From contig CATQJL010000223.1 of NCBI GenBank assembly GCA_958299035.1, forward strand, positions 80,369,322 to 80,433,321: a DNA stretch of 64,000 nucleotides. The letters are read 5' to 3'. Shown here in pieces: positions 11,230 through 23,723 of the stretch (within the stretch, counting starts at the first letter, position 1; each line of letters starts with the position of its first letter). This DNA is from Cylicocyclus nassatus. Taxonomy: Eukaryota; Nematoda; Chromadorea; Rhabditida; Strongylidae. The position numbers and the translations under genes are program-made. Below the pieces are notes generated by a model. It had not been told where the DNA came from, did no database searches, and was given only the letters and a program-made list of their open reading frames with translations.

Positions 11230-13600
11230 AGGCGTTACGGCATACTTTCAGTTTTTAATTATCAAGTTTGGAAGTGTTATCATAGTAATCATACGTAAAC
11301 CTCCATTTTCGTAAAAATGGAGAGCAACGCTTTTAGGCTATTATTGACGTAACATGCAGGCTCATAGTGACTGTGCTCGCAGGAGCTTCTCTTATAATGA
11401 ATTATTGGCCGCTAATTCGCAACCTAGTAGCCGCAACTGCTCTGTCACTATGTTTGTGGAAAGTTAGCAAGCAAAACTCGCGCTTAAAGAAGTGAAATAA
11501 TCTGAACTCGTGTTTAAATCAAAAGGGAAATGGGAACAAGCTATTACCATAATGGCTGCCTACCTTGGGCCCCTACTCATGAAATGAGAAAACCGACACT
11601 TAGGGATTGAGAAACCTCAAATATTCTCATGTACAAATAGGCAACTTTCATCAGCTTTGGTATAACCTATCAGCTCTTTTTGGTTCACTTGTACCTTATC
11701 GAGACAAACGCCCACTGACAAGTGATGCTTTCCTATATTGTCTCTCCTTCAAAAAAAAAAAAAATTCGACCCAATTCGTCAATATAAACAAGCTCATCAT
11801 ACAACCCTTAACATATCCAAATTCAATGTCGTCCTGCTTTTACTTTAACTGGGCAGCCTAAATAGTAGTCATTTCAATCTTTTCAAAATAGCAATGCAAT
11901 ATCTCTGGGGATAACTCTTCAGTTTGATTGCCGTAAAGATCTATTATGTCTTGGTGTCTTGAACATTTCGTAACATTCATTTCTTTTCAAGCAATCACTT
12001 TGATTTTGCAAAACACAAAAAATAACTTTTGCCACCTGTATCTGAGTCGTCGCCTGTTATAACACGTCATTTGAGCAACGCAATGATCATCAAAGTTTCA
12101 GAAGCATACAATTTCGTGAAATAATAAAGACATTACAACCACTTGTGCCCGTGAAACTAAACTAAATAAAACTTTAAATGTTGCGTAAAAAATCGAAAAT
12201 ATGCCGTAATAGGTTATAGCCGTCATCATCAAAACTTGCTTAATGACCGAGTTTACTTTTGCGAAAAGGTAAAGGCGATCTGTTTTATAATTCTCGTATG
12301 TGAAGGGACAATTTTAAATTTTGAAAATACTCTCAGCATGATATTCGAACAGATTTTGTACTTGATTCTTCAAAACAAACGATCAAATAGATTCATAATT
12401 TTAGTCCAATTTTTTGTTTGTTCAGGAAGAAGTTGAAGATCATTTAGTAAAGCGAAGATCAAAGTGCCTTTGTCTTTAGAGCTTTTTATGAAAATTCACA
12501 GGAAAATCAGTCGTAATGTTGTCGCTTGTTGTAGAATGTCTCTGACACAACTTTTTGCTTTTGTTGACCTTTGATAAAAAATACCACTTCCTTGACGGAT
12601 AGCGCAACGTTTTTCTTTTTTAGAAGATGGCATAGAGACTTGGTGTAGTATAACCCGAGGTCTAAAAGTTCGTATATAAACCCATATCAACATGCATTGG
12701 TTGTTCCAATTAAATGCAAGGCAACCACATCATTGGTCTCGAAATTTAAGCTGCTTTCATTACTAGAGCAAACGCATGGATCTTGGATAGAAGTACCTCG
12801 TTTACCTGCACTTTACCATATTCCTTTTATGAGTTATTCCACGTATCCACGTATACTGTTACGAATATTTTCCAATGTTTTCGAAAAGTGCACCTACACC
12901 ATTAAATAGCTGTTTAGTAATAAGTGTCTGCGTGTGACTTGAACACAGAAAACTTGCTGCACAATTCTTTTACTCTAAAAAATTTCATGTTGCGAAAAGG
13001 CCTATTACATTGGGTTATATGGTGAATTCTGTGTTCCTACAGTAACGAAGAGTTCGGTGATTTGTTACATAATGCATAATCTGATTTAAAGCCAAGTACA
13101 GAATGACATCCTACGAGCGGCAAAAGGACTGGAGTAAGAGATTATCAACGATAAAACGGTGTGCACATTCCTGCAGAGCGCACTTTATGCTTTTCCCGCG
13201 CGCAAGTGTTTTTAACTAAAAGTAATGCTGGTAATGATTGGGAAGTCCTTTTTGTATGAGATACATACGTTTTGCAGATTAGAACTGCTAATTCACAATC
13301 TATTTTTCATATCTGAAAGCGAAGATGAGTGAGCATACATGAGACGGACAAAGATTCAAACGCGCAATCAGAATAAAATCAGTTTTGCATCGTTTGTGCT
13401 TGAATAATGTCTCGGTAGTTGTCAGGACGCTTTGTACAATGAACACCTTCAATCTACTTTACTCATGCTAACGTCTGCTCCAGTCCCTAGGAAGATTATA
13501 GTGATTGTTTTCTAGTTATAGATTTCAAATTTTATAGGCGCATCCCGCAAATCCTATAATGGGATGGTCATAACAGCCGTGATCAAATGAAGGAGTTCAC
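11230..13600. other. Intergenic, upstream of collagen A
   Basis: No gene could be supported. Short frames at 11607-11861, 12236-12436 and 12496-12693 have no motif and no good splice sites. The fragment ATTATCAACGATAAAACGGTG at about 13141-13161 resembles the inner TIR of the CAGGGTGT MITE family and may be a solo end. Confidence 0.45.
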
Positions 13601-13616
13601 TTTTGAGAAATATTAG

Positions 13617-14568
13617 GTTGTCCCAAAACTTTTTGCTCCGGATTTTCAAAAAATCATAACTTTCTTGCCATTCGATGGATTTTCTTGATTTTAAACTTAT
13701 TTGAAAGAGGAAACCTCTCTCTTTACAATAGTTTCTTTGATATGATTTGTGATTGGAAAGTTCGACAGCTAGAGGCAATTGAAGGAAGTCAGTCAAGATC
13801 GGCATTTTTCAAGCTGGAACACGGAAAATTCTGAAAGCATCTTTACTTGATAGAGAAAATTTTGCACATTACAGTGGTACCTTTCCACATTGAAACGAAA
13901 AAGACCTAGAGTTAGAAGCATATAAAGAAAATTCCTTCAGTTTTGCAATTTTTGAGCATGCTCGAAAAAGTCCAAAAACGTCGTAGAAAATACGAGAAAG
14001 TCATGAACATGAGTTTTGTGACCTTCTCTTTCGAGCTAGCAACTTTCGAGCTAATCGAGAGATTGTTTTTCGTGATTTTTTCGGATTTTCGGGTCTGCTT
14101 TTTCACGAAAATCAAAATTGCTCTCGATTAGCTCTAAACTTGCTCAACTAAAAAGAGGAGATCACAAAACCTATGTTTATGACTTTCTCGTATTTTCTGT
14201 GACCTTTTGGGCTTTTTTGAGCATGCTCAAAAATTGCAGCATTGAAGGACTTTTCTTTATGCGCTTCTAACTCTCGATCTTCTTCGTTTCAGTTCATGGA
14301 AAGGTACCACTGTAATGTGCAAAATTTTCTCTATCAAATAAAAATGCTTTCAGAATTTTCCGTGATCCAGCTTCAAAAATGCTGATCTTGACTGATTTCC
14401 TTCAACTGCCTGTAGCTGTCGAACTTTCCAATCACAATTCATGTCAAAGAAACTATTGTAAAGAGAGAGGTTTCCTCTTTCAAATAAGTTTAAAATCAAG
14501 AAAATCCATCGAGTGGCAAGAAAGTTATGATTTTTTGAAAATCCGGCGCAAGAAATTTTGGGACAACC
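13617..14568. mobile_element. Foldback MITE, nearly whole-length palindrome
   Basis: Ends GGTTGTCCCAAAACTTTTTG and its reverse complement, with TA on both sides (13615-13616 and 14569-14570). The arms match over about 450 bp each with a centre near 14,090-14,100. The arms share TTTTCAAAAAATCATAACTT, GGTACCACTGTAATGTGC-like sequence and TTTTTGAGCATGCTC. Open frames on both strands are mirror images. It was probably derived from the same TIR family as 6751-8035. Confidence 0.8.
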
Positions 14569-14886
14569 TAATAGTTGCCTTAGAGCCTTATTAGTTGCCT
14601 TCTTTAGCTTTTTCGTTCGCATCCGCCTACAGGCGAAGAAATCTTTCATGCACTTTTGATGTGTCTTTCAAAATGAGACCATCAAAAAGGGTGACGTGAC
14701 ATAATGGTTTCTACTGTATGGCACAGTGGCATTAGTTAAGCTGGACTGCTTCAGGTCCGCTTTGTATCAAGTCATGGGGACGTAGAATCACGAAATCTGA
14801 AAAACTTGTATATGGGAAACTTACTCACGAAGCTACAAGATATCCTGCGTTTAACTAATTCTTATGTGCCATTGCTGTTGGAATAT

Positions 14887-15762
14887 GGCCCGTAGTAAAC
14901 CCCCCATCCGGGCATCTCTCTCGACGCGGACCGCAGTTGAGGTCATCGCGCTTCAGTCCAGCATCCAGTGAGCTATTGATTTGGATGTGGATCGCTTCCT
15001 ATACATGATAACCACATGTGTTCTCAAAAAACCAACCCTTGAGCTGGTCTGGTCAAACGGATAAGCGATTGGAATCACACGCGCGCTGTCGTGGTTCGAT
15101 ACCGGCTAGCGCCACAACTTTTGCTGCATCGCCGGACAATCTTTGATAGCGGCCACTGTCGAAAAAAATCGATGATGACCGCTAACAAGGATATCACTTA
15201 GCAAACGGACAGATAAAACAAAACTGACTTATTTTGACGGAGAATTCATGGAAAACTGAAATTTTTGGAACGTAAATAAAACGTAGTAAATAAGTAGATT
15301 CTCTTCTAAAGTAGTTTTTACAAGAGACTAAGATTGCTTTGCAAAAAAAAGAAGAAAACTTCTATCCTTGCTTTTGTCGCCAAAATCAGCTGTTCATCGA
15401 TCCTTCCCTTTTCGGGCGCCGGTATTGTGCAGTTTTGCGCCGATTTTTTCTGCATTTTTTGGCAAAGTTGTGTGTATCGTAAGTTACTCAGGAGCAACTT
15501 ATGTTAGATGCAGTCACCTCTTGTCTGCGTCTCCTCTTCTACACACTATTTGGATCACTCTAACATCCGTTCACGTTGGGGTGACTTGAACGTGAACTGA
15601 TGTGGAAGAGTTGACTGCGGCAGGTGGACAGATGGTCAACTATCAGTTGACTTGACCATCTTATAGCATGGGAACGTGGACGGGGATCAGTTCACCTCAT
15701 CTAAGGTGAACTGATGGGATAAGTTGAGTTCACCTCAACTGATCGAACTTTACTACGGGCCT
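14887..15762. mobile_element. MITE with GGCCCGTAGTAAA TIRs
   Basis: Perfect 13-bp terminal inverted repeats (GGCCCGTAGTAAA/TTTACTACGGGCC) flanked by TAT on each side. The element is 876 bp. The right part holds several small hairpins built on CAGTTCACCT/AGGTGAACTG near 15,690-15,715. The superfamily is not settled: a three-base target copy and GGCC ends recall PIF/Harbinger, but the flank is TAT, not TWA. Confidence 0.65.
15045..15120 (+). ncRNA. tRNA-derived (SINE-like) fragment
   Basis: An A-box-like stretch (GGTCTGGTCAAACGGATAAG) and a B-box-like stretch (GTGGTTCGATACCGGC) lie about 50 bp apart on the same strand, as in an RNA polymerase III internal promoter. A clean acceptor stem and anticodon arm could not be folded, so this is not called a tRNA. 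It lies inside the GGCCCG MITE. Confidence 0.3.
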
Positions 15763-15769
15763 ATAACTC

Positions 15770-16835
15770 ATGTTTTCATACCTCGAGAATATGCAAAAGT
15801 ATTATCTTAAGCTTTTGCATAAATTGAGTGTGAACCCCAAAGCAAATCGAAATTTTGATGCGGTTGCACAGAAAAATAGAAAATCAAACCCAGGCTGAGC
15901 AATTAAAGCCTTTTATTTGCAGCATAAAAAATGCGCCAAGCGAGTGCAATTCGAGAACAAAAAGCTGATTTGTAAACAAACTACTGCAAGGAAATTATGT
16001 TACTTGGATCGCTACGGAATATATTGTGACTATAGAGCTTGGAAGAAAGCAATCAGAGCACAGAGTAGTAATGGAGGACATGACTAAAGAAATGCTAAAA
16101 AAATTTCGTCATAAAATTATCTGGTGAACATGAAATAACCGAAAAAAGATGTTTTCACGGAGTAAGAGTTGAATAACAACAGGGTCATTACATTTGTCTG
16201 TGCTGACCATCAATTGTGTTATATAAAAGTTAGAAGAAAAAGAAAAAAGTGACTACTCTGATACTTCAATGTGTAAAAATATCGGCTATCGCGCTATGTG
16301 TGCCGCTCCGACAGCATGAGTCAACCAAATGCATCGACACGGCAGAAGCTGCAATGATTGATCATCGTCTACTTACTGACTCGAAACCTCTGACATTATA
16401 TTCTTTGCTCAACATAATACTGTTGATAAACTCCCTGCAAACAACTCAACTCATGGCTCCAACAGAACATTTTCCCTCTAATTCGCTATATTACTTCATC
16501 ACCTGCGTGCGCTTCTTTACTCTCTTGGGCGAACTTGGAAGAACTCTTTATTCTGAACTCTACAGATTTCCAGAATATTTTGACAGTTTTATGTTTTGTC
16601 TGCAGAGCATATCGGCTTGTACACAATGTTTTGTGTTTTGTTGACCTAAAGGATATCCGTCGAGTCCGTTGCCTTTCGTGACATCATCGAGCGTGCCTTT
16701 TTAGAGCCTTTCTAGCTTTACAATATGCTGCACCGCGCGGGGAATTTGCAGCTCGTAGCATCCCTGTCATTCAACCTCTTTTGTTGATTAAGCATTTCTC
16801 AACGTTGTTTTCTTCAAAGTCTTCATTTCAGACAG
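15770..16835. other. Intergenic with one long unexplained open frame
   Basis: The plus-strand frame 16249-16644 stays open for 131 codons. Its C-terminal half contains Cys and aromatic residues and ends in a real stop, but it starts with a non-ATG codon and shows no known motif. It could be an exon or chance. Nothing else is supported. Confidence 0.25.
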
Positions 16836-17078
16836 TTAAAGGCCCGGCATACATCACGCGATTCCATCGCCTCGTGATTCACCCAGCAAGATAATTGCTA
16901 CGATTTATTGAATGCAGATCATCTTGCATTTCGATTGTGATAGTTTTCCGGCACCACTGATCGGTACTAACTATCACTACCGAAATGCAAGATGAGCTGC
17001 ATGCAGTGAACTCGTAACAGCTGTTTTGTTGTGAGAATCGTGAGGCGTTGAAATCGCGTGATGTGTGCCCGGCCTTTT
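16836..17078. repeat. Foldback element, AAAGGCC ends
   Basis: The left half runs AAAGGCCCGGCATACATCAC then GCGATT. The right half is its reverse complement with small changes (AATCGCGTGATGTGTGCCCG, then GCCTTTT). Inner arms share ATCTTGCATTTCG and TGTGATAGTTTTCC. A diverged copy lies at 37321-37505. Confidence 0.75.
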
Positions 17079-17333
17079 ACTCGTTCTCTCCTTCTTCGAA
17101 TTTCTCACAATGATTGAAGGCCTTTTGATAAATATAAAAAGCCAGAAAGAGTTCGGCATAATTTTGAATTCCCTTCTCTTTTTTACTTCCCATATGATTT
17201 TGGGAATCGTAAACTATCGCTCCGGCCATAGGGGGAAAGGCTGAGTTTTCCTCATAAGCATGGATAATGCCTTTTTTGCAAATGAAACCGCTTAAATAGC
17301 ACACCTGCAGGTGTCCTTGATGGTGTAAGCGTG
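17077..17333 (-). CDS. Candidate C-terminal exon, unknown protein
   Basis: A minus-strand frame of about 84 codons begins at a strong acceptor (TTAATTATTTCAG) and ends with TAA at 17077-17079, directly at the edge of the foldback. It has two close Cys residues early (VCYLSGFICKKG), then AFPPMAGAIVYDS and a Lys/Glu-rich end. Just upstream lies a short frame starting MSFFHSCSGGY with a hydrophobic run, separated by a plausible 51-bp intron, but the phases do not join. The product is not recognised. It may be a broken secreted-protein gene. Confidence 0.3.
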
Positions 17334-17524
17334 CTGAAATAATTAAATCAGTGGTCTGTCTTCAGAAAAGTGGCAAATCATTACGAAGAAAATTGCACTC
17401 CCGACCATAACACGATATCCACCACTGCAGCTATGAAAAAAACTCATTATTCCTTCTAACTTTGCCCGGAGCGATCGTCTTATGTGGAGCCGAGGACGTG
17501 TAACTGCCTAAAATGAAAATTAAG

Positions 17525-18950
17525 AAGAAAATATGTGAAATGCTTAATTAACAGAAGATGTCAAAGGGCAGGGATGCTGTAAGCTGCAAATTCCTCGCAC
17601 GCTTCAGCATGCTGTAAAGGCTCCAGAAAAGGGGTGACGGTCAAGAGGCATGATTTTTTCAGAGGTCACCAATACAACAGCCCAATTTGCCATGCGAGTC
17701 TCCAAAAAACATCAGAAGTGCTCAAGATTAGAAACTATCTGAAACCACTCACTAAATTCGACGGCTTTTGGTGAAAAATTAATCAAAATATTCACGAAAT
17801 TGTAATAAGTTGCATTTTCAAGGTTTTTGACCTTCAACATCCAGTTTTTGATCTATTTCAAGATATGAGGTTGAACAGCCTTAGCAACGGTCTTGCATAT
17901 CTCCCCGGAAACTCGAAAATCTTCTAGAACGTTGTTAAGCACTAAAAATGTGATTGGTATCCACCTGGCAATAAAAATCGCGCCTCTTGACATACACCCC
18001 CAAAAAAGCACGCCCGTGGTGGTGCCCGAAACGATGCGATCGGCGGCGGATTCCTTTACTTTATTTTGTGAAGTATTGTAAATTTCACGTAATCGACATG
18101 GATATGTATTTATTTTTTATTCATGGAGTATTAAAGCTCAGAGTGCAAATGGTGATTAGGGTAAGTCAAACATCGAGTATTGCTACTTTAACTATCAAAG
18201 CCAAGCGCTCTTTGTAAGGCACTCTAGCATATCCCGCTTTTCTCCAGTCATGAAGTTCTAGTAGCAGTATGCGTTGCTTATTCGGAATCGCAGAGAAGCG
18301 TCTGCTTCGACTTTCGGACATTACCATGAAATCCTTACGGACGCCGACATCGACGAAATAACTTCTTAGCTCATCCATGTGGAAGGTGGAAAACTTTCAG
18401 AATTTGAAGTTGACCTCACAGAACATCATTCAGCATCATTATGCATCTATGTAGAGACTTGGTGGGGAGTGGTTAGTTGCAACCAAGCGGAACTGAAGAG
18501 GAGTTGCCCACAATTATATAGACAGATAGGAGCAGTATTGCACTGACGTCGAAACGGTAGTTGGACTAATGAAACTTGATGGGTACGAGAAAAAAATCAT
18601 TTGTCGACGCTTTTATCCATGGACAATGAAAATAGAACGGCAAATATCATTTACAGCCGCATGGAAAGGTGCACGTACATAATAAGACAGAAAAACACAA
18701 TCAACTTTTTGAATGCCTAAATTTTGAGCAGATTGCAACTTACTGTGCTTATGTTATCTTAATGAAATAAACAGTTTTTATGGCCTGCTTATAGCCGATC
18801 TGATGTATGAGCACAAATTAGTGCTTAAACTCCAGTGAACACAAAATAGGCCTACTAGTTTGATTTGCATCTAGAATGAGAACAACTCTTTTGCCGGAGA
18901 GAACTACGGCTTTTCTTCTCGAAGATGATAACCACACTAATGGGAAAGGT
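17525..18950. other. Intergenic with weak open frames
   Basis: No gene could be supported. A minus-strand 70-codon frame at 18166-18378 starts with ATG and has a reasonable composition (RFSAIPNKQRILLLELHDW), but there is no family or splice support. The frames at 17893-18217 on the plus strand look random. Confidence 0.35.
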
Positions 18951-18961
18951 TAAGTCACTTT

Positions 18962-20050
18962 TTTGACACAGGAGCAGACAAATCGTTTATTTCGCTAGAT
19001 TTAGCGTGGGATTTGGAGCTGGATAGCTCATCTTCACAGAAATCAATAATGTAATTCGCAAGTCAGGATCTTAAACCAACATTGTGAAGTCACCATGTTA
19101 AACTTGTTGGACCGACAAAACAAAGGACATAGGGTCCAGTTATGCGCCACCCCAATAGCCATCAATAGAGGAAAGGCAGCCACTTCACTGAAGCAGATAA
19201 AAACTTCATCTCACATAATAATCTCTACGTTGAAAACCTCATGGAACGAAGACATAGACCACAAATACTCTAAGGATGTGATCAGCTATGGAAATTCCCG
19301 AACTTGCCTAGCCCAAAATTCCGCTTACCCTCAGAATTACAACTGATACCTTCGTTAGGTCACTCATTGTTAGAAAGCAATATAGGGAAGGGCTCCAAAA
19401 GGAAGAAATTTAACACCTCACAGAGGCGGTAATGAATACATAATTGGACTCTGATGACGAAATGAAACAATGGATAAATACTGGACACTTGACTCATCCG
19501 GAGTATGTGAATTCACAGGAACCAAAAATGCCGAAAAAGCCGCCATCAATAAAAAGATTAGAATATTTATTGACGAATTCATACAAAAAAGCTCTAATGG
19601 CTATTACGTCGTCACCCATTCAAAGGAAATCTTACACCAAGGTTTACCAATACTACCGGACTTATTTGGAAAACTCCTTCGATTTTGAGTCTCTAAATAT
19701 GCAGTCACAGCAGATGTAGAAAAGGCCTTCCTGAAGTTCATCTTCACGAACTAGGTAAAGAGTCGCTAGATTTTTCTGGGTCCAGATGTAGTTCCTTCAG
19801 CAGAAGATATAATATAAGAGTGATGCGCTTTAAAAAGTGACATTTGGGACAAATGTATTTCCTTTTCGTTTTGAAAGAATTATCCAATTCCTCCTATAAT
19901 AACCGAAAAAAAACGTATTGTTGACAAAGAAGATTCGCGAATTTGTGTTGACAACCTCGTTTTGACAGCGAACACGCATGAGGAGCAAAGAAAAAGCCCG
20001 TGTGCGTGCCTAGGAAAATCTTGCAGCGACAGCAAAACATTTATGAGGCG
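18962..20050 (+). pseudogene. BEL/Pao retrotransposon pol remnant (protease and RT)
   Basis: Recognisable blocks appear in order on the plus strand but in several frames. An aspartic-protease active site reads FDTGADKSFISLDLAW at 18962-19009. GCDQLWKF followed by LPSELQLIPSLGHSLL lies near 19,275-19,375, a block typical of the BEL/Pao protease-RT junction. YWTLDSSGVCEFTGTK, then IDEFIQKSSNGYYVVTHS and LHQGLPILPD follow at 19470-19688. An RT motif reads TADVEKAFL near 19,705-19,730, and DNLVLTANTHEE lies near 19,945-19,980 (the YVDD-like box region). Many stops and frameshifts show that it is dead. Downstream pol domains are missing. Confidence 0.7.
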
Positions 20051-20076
20051 ACTTTTCTGTAAAGCGGCTATGAAAC

Positions 20077-20445
20077 TGTCATGAAGTTCCGTTCATGATA
20101 ACAGACCGTCTCCGCGCTAAGCAGAGACGAGCGTTTTTTGCTGCCGGCTGGTATAAAGACCGTTGCAGTGTCATGCCGGAACTTCTTCCATCAGTCTTTT
20201 TATGGGGTCGGTACCCTGGGCTTCCCCCACGTTTATCTGCTAGTAGCATTATGTCTAAAAAGGCAATAGTAACCCGCCAGTAAGCATAGAAGGAAACGAA
20301 AGTAGTGAGCTAGAAGAGCCATGGGAAATAGTTGTATCTTGAAGTTGGAATGGAAGTAAGTAAAGCTTAATAGCAGTTAGACAGTAGCTCCTGTTATGCC
20401 GTATTGATAAACATCAATTGCTGTGTAGTTCAACATATTTACCGG
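20077..20445 (+). repeat. LTR-like sequence 1 (BEL/Pao type)
   Basis: Starts TGTCATGAAGTTCCGTTCAT, contains a TATAAAG box near 20,152 and a GGGTCGGTACCC...CTTCCCCC block. It is recognisably similar along its length to LTR-like sequence 2 at 21397, though well diverged. The right boundary is approximate. Confidence 0.5.
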
Positions 20446-20462
20446 AGGCTAGGCTCAAAACA

Positions 20463-20760
20463 TTGTGCATCGGCCGGGAAAAGCATGGGAAAAACAACAG
20501 CGGTCGCCATCACCGGGATCGAGACCCAGTGGACTTCAACGTCAGGGACCGTGCATGCTGTGCTATGGCGAACACTTCGCGACTCAGTGTAAGAAGTATG
20601 CAACACTGGAGGACAGGTACCACCGCGTTCATGGTTGAACAAATGTGAAAGGTGCCTCAAGCACGCAAATCACTTAATTACTTCTTGCAAAACAAAATCA
20701 CAGTGTTTTCATTGTGAAAGAGATGGAAGGGATGATGAAGCTAAAAAATAACATTCCACA
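20463..20760 (+). pseudogene. BEL/Pao gag zinc-knuckle remnant
   Basis: CMLCYGEHFATQC (C-x2-C-x3-H-x4-C) is encoded at 20552-20590. After a one-base frameshift near 20,635 comes KCERCLKHANHLITSC, then a CFHC pair. The KKYATLEDRYHRVH linker between knuckles is typical of BEL/Pao gag. The rest of gag is absent. It lies between the two LTR-like copies, so 20077-21826 may be an internally deleted element. Confidence 0.6.
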
Positions 20761-21396
20761 CTTTGTCCTTATACTTTCTATGTCGAAAGATGATTGAAAT
20801 TGCAAAAATTGTAATCTTTGAGGTTGTAATCTAAGGCATACCATCAATTGCAAAGCTTGTAATACTTTGTGAAATTTTCGCATTTGCAATGACAGAATGT
20901 AGTTGTAAGCATATGTAATTTGATAGTGTATATCGGAAGTCTATGATGTTGAAGTTAAATAAAGCCTATAAAATGTGGAAATACTCTTGTATGAAAATAA
21001 GTACCCTATCGCTATTTTATGGAATCATGGTTGAAGTGAAGAAAAAGTGAAGAAAATGAAATAAGACTGGGAAAAATCATCGTCATCAAGCTGGTGCTTC
21101 GTCAACGTCTACTTACTTTCCTCAACTGCTGCGCATACAACACCAGACGAACAGTTTGCCTACATCGCCGAGCCGAAGAGACATCATCGCAAACAACAAG
21201 ACGTCCTCTACACTCCATCAGATATAATAAGTAGAAACAATTGTTAATAGTTTCTTGTCTACACTTATATTATTTTAGCTTGATAACTTTGACTATTGTT
21301 GTGTGATGTTGTTATCTTTGTGGAAATTTACAAAAACAAAGGCGGGCGGAGGAACGGCTTTTGCAACGCCGTGGAAAACAATTGTGAAGTCGGGAG

Positions 21397-21826
21397 TGTC
21401 ATGAACTCTCGTTCATGATAAACATTGATTTGGCGGCAAGCGCGCGACGCGCGTTGGCGAGTATAAAAGCTGCCTAAAGCCAAGAGAGGGGCTCTCTCGC
21501 GCTTTCATTCCTTTATCTCCCAACACAGGGTCGGTCCTCTAAGCTTCCCCTTCTTTATGTATATCGTCTCCAACTGTAAAGCTACTATTGTAATAGATAA
21601 TGCCCGCCAGAAAGGAAATGGAAGTAGGTACCTAGTATTGTCGAGCTGAGTTATGAGAAGTAATAGGAGTTGTTAAGTGGGAATGGAAGGAAAGTAAGAC
21701 GCTAGTATAGGCGGTGTTTATTGTAACGATAAAGTTATTTTAGTTGTGTATCACATATATATTTGGACTGTAAACGCAGTTCAAAACAGAAACATTATTC
21801 GGATTCCTGTCCAGAAATACAAAACA
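21397..21826 (+). repeat. LTR-like sequence 2 (BEL/Pao type)
   Basis: Starts TGTCATGAACTCTCGTTCAT, has a GTATAAAAGC TATA box near 21,461, then ACACAGGGTCGGTCCTC and CTTCCCCTTC matching copy 1. It ends near AAAACA at 21,826. The two copies differ too much to be a young LTR pair. Confidence 0.5.
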
Positions 21827-22394
21827 GTACCACGCAAATCAGCATGTTTGATGCCCAGAAGAGGTGTCATAAATAAATATATCATTTATGCTTCCAACTG
21901 AAGATTGTTTGCACGTGGGGAAGAGACTGTTACAAATGGCCTACACCATGCTTCAATTGCAAGCGATATAGACATAATTCGGCCGTCTGTGACCCCTCCC
22001 CCACATTCGCGCGAGACTCCAACGTGCCCGGGACGCACTCCGTTTAACTCCAGCAAAATTGACTCGCCTCCAAGAAGAATTGAAAAGGCTTTCAGAATAT
22101 CACAAGGTGGGGGGGGGAAGTATCGCTGTTTGGAAGCGCGATCTCTTGCTTATCACAGTATCCCATGTCTCATCCTACCTTATAGTCTGATCTTTGCAGA
22201 GAGCACCGACGACAGCTATCAACAGCATGTATAAAAACGAAGAATGTCGGGCATGCGACGGTGAACGGACGAACATTTTCACCATTTTCATCTTCATCCT
22301 TTTCCGCCTTTTTCTCAGGAGTTGCACATTTATTGCGCTAGCTTCACTCACACGCCTCTTGTGCTAATTACCGCGGTAATCAAAAAAATCGCTC

Positions 22395-22696
22395 AACACA
22401 TTCACGACAGAGCCGATTTTTCGATGACTGCCATTTCGGACCAGAGAATATATTGCGAAATTGAGTTTGCGTGATATTTTCAGGTCACTGATGGGTCCTG
22501 TGGTCTGAAGTGTTAATCTTTTGGGAAGTACTTTGAGAGATGTATACAGGAGTTTACTCGGTTTGCCTAAAAAGTTTCGCCGTGAACTAGCAAAATCAAA
22601 ATTTTCAGAAAGCGTACGACCCACCGCTGGGTCGTATTGTCCGAAATGGCAGGACACGTACGACCCACCGGTGGGTCGTACTGTCGTGAATGTGTT
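22395..22696. repeat. Inverted repeat with a 20-bp perfect palindrome
   Basis: Outer 16-bp perfect arms AACACATTCACGACAG/CTGTCGTGAATGTGTT. Inside, TACGACCCACCG...TGGGTCGTA occurs twice. The second copy forms a perfect palindrome ACGACCCACC/GGTGGGTCGT at 22660-22679. It looks like a small foldback MITE. Confidence 0.65.
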
Positions 22697-23597
22697 AAAC
22701 AAAAGCACTGACTGAGTAGTTATTCTCATGTAGTTATTTGCTTAGTATGCCCCTTGGTTTTCTTTGTGCATAGTAATTTGTGATTCTAATGAATTCGGTT
22801 TGTTTATCTAAGTTTGAGGTTCCCACCTCGTGGTGATAAACGGTTTGGTGCGTGTGGTTGTTGGTTAATGTGAAAAAGAGCTGAACCGAAAAACTCATTT
22901 TTTAGTAAAAAACATCGGTGACCCCCTAGGGTTCCACTGAATCCTAAGTGCTTGCAATAGTAGCTGCTCAAAAACGAAAGCGAACATTTCCATCAAAAGT
23001 CTACATTATGCAGAGAACAAAGTGAATAAAGCATACGCCGGGATCGAAAATAAAATGCGAAACCTACTCTGGACATTTTAGCACTTGGAACTAGTTTAAT
23101 GCGATCGCTTCATGCCTTCCCTGTCTACCTCACTTATATTATTCTCCTAATTGTTGCAGAACTCTTTCATTCTTCCTTTTCTGCGCCAATTCGAACAGAG
23201 TTTCTTCGAATTTTATGAAGAAACACCAAGTTGCCGTCGCGCATATGCAACATACAGAGCTGCAAGACATTCATTTACAAGTCCTCGTAATGTTGTTAGC
23301 ACTTTTAGTGCGACACTGTAGGTCTCCCTGGCTTCTGCTTATCCTTTCAATGGTGGCTGTTACCGTACAATGAAAGGAGTATGGCACCTTAATAGATTTA
23401 CTCTCGTAAAATATCTCTTCCTTATCGATGATTTCCATTATATTGTCACATGGCTATGTCGCTTGCACTCCAGCTCCTCTCTATGCTTACACTTCTATTT
23501 ATCAAAAAAAAACAGACTTTCTTGCTTTCTGTGAGCGACTGATTTCGATTATAAACTGACACTTCGTCATTGTAAGAGATTCGATGCCATAGAGAAG

Positions 23598-23723
23598 AGG
23601 AACGAATACCCTAATCGGGCACCGCCTCCGCGGAGTGCTGGCCCTTTTGCTTCGCACTGTACCTCGTGTGCGAACCAGTAGTCCGCGGATTAGGTACGGT
23701 GCCTAATTGAGGTATTCGTTCCT
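23598..23723. repeat. Hairpin repeat, AGGAACGAATACC arms
   Basis: 13-bp perfect outer arms AGGAACGAATACC/GGTATTCGTTCCT, then nearly complementary CTAATCGGGCACCG/CGGTGCCTAATTGA and a CCGCGGA pair closer in. About 126 bp in total. Confidence 0.7.

Noticed and set aside
12496..12693. Possible mariner transposase start
   Set aside because: Basic residues and a helix-like string, but no helix-turn-helix pattern, no TIRs and no downstream catalytic motifs.
22364..22729. 121-codon minus-strand frame
   Set aside because: It spans the 22.4-22.7 kb inverted repeat and is matched by an opposite-strand frame; typical palindrome artefact.
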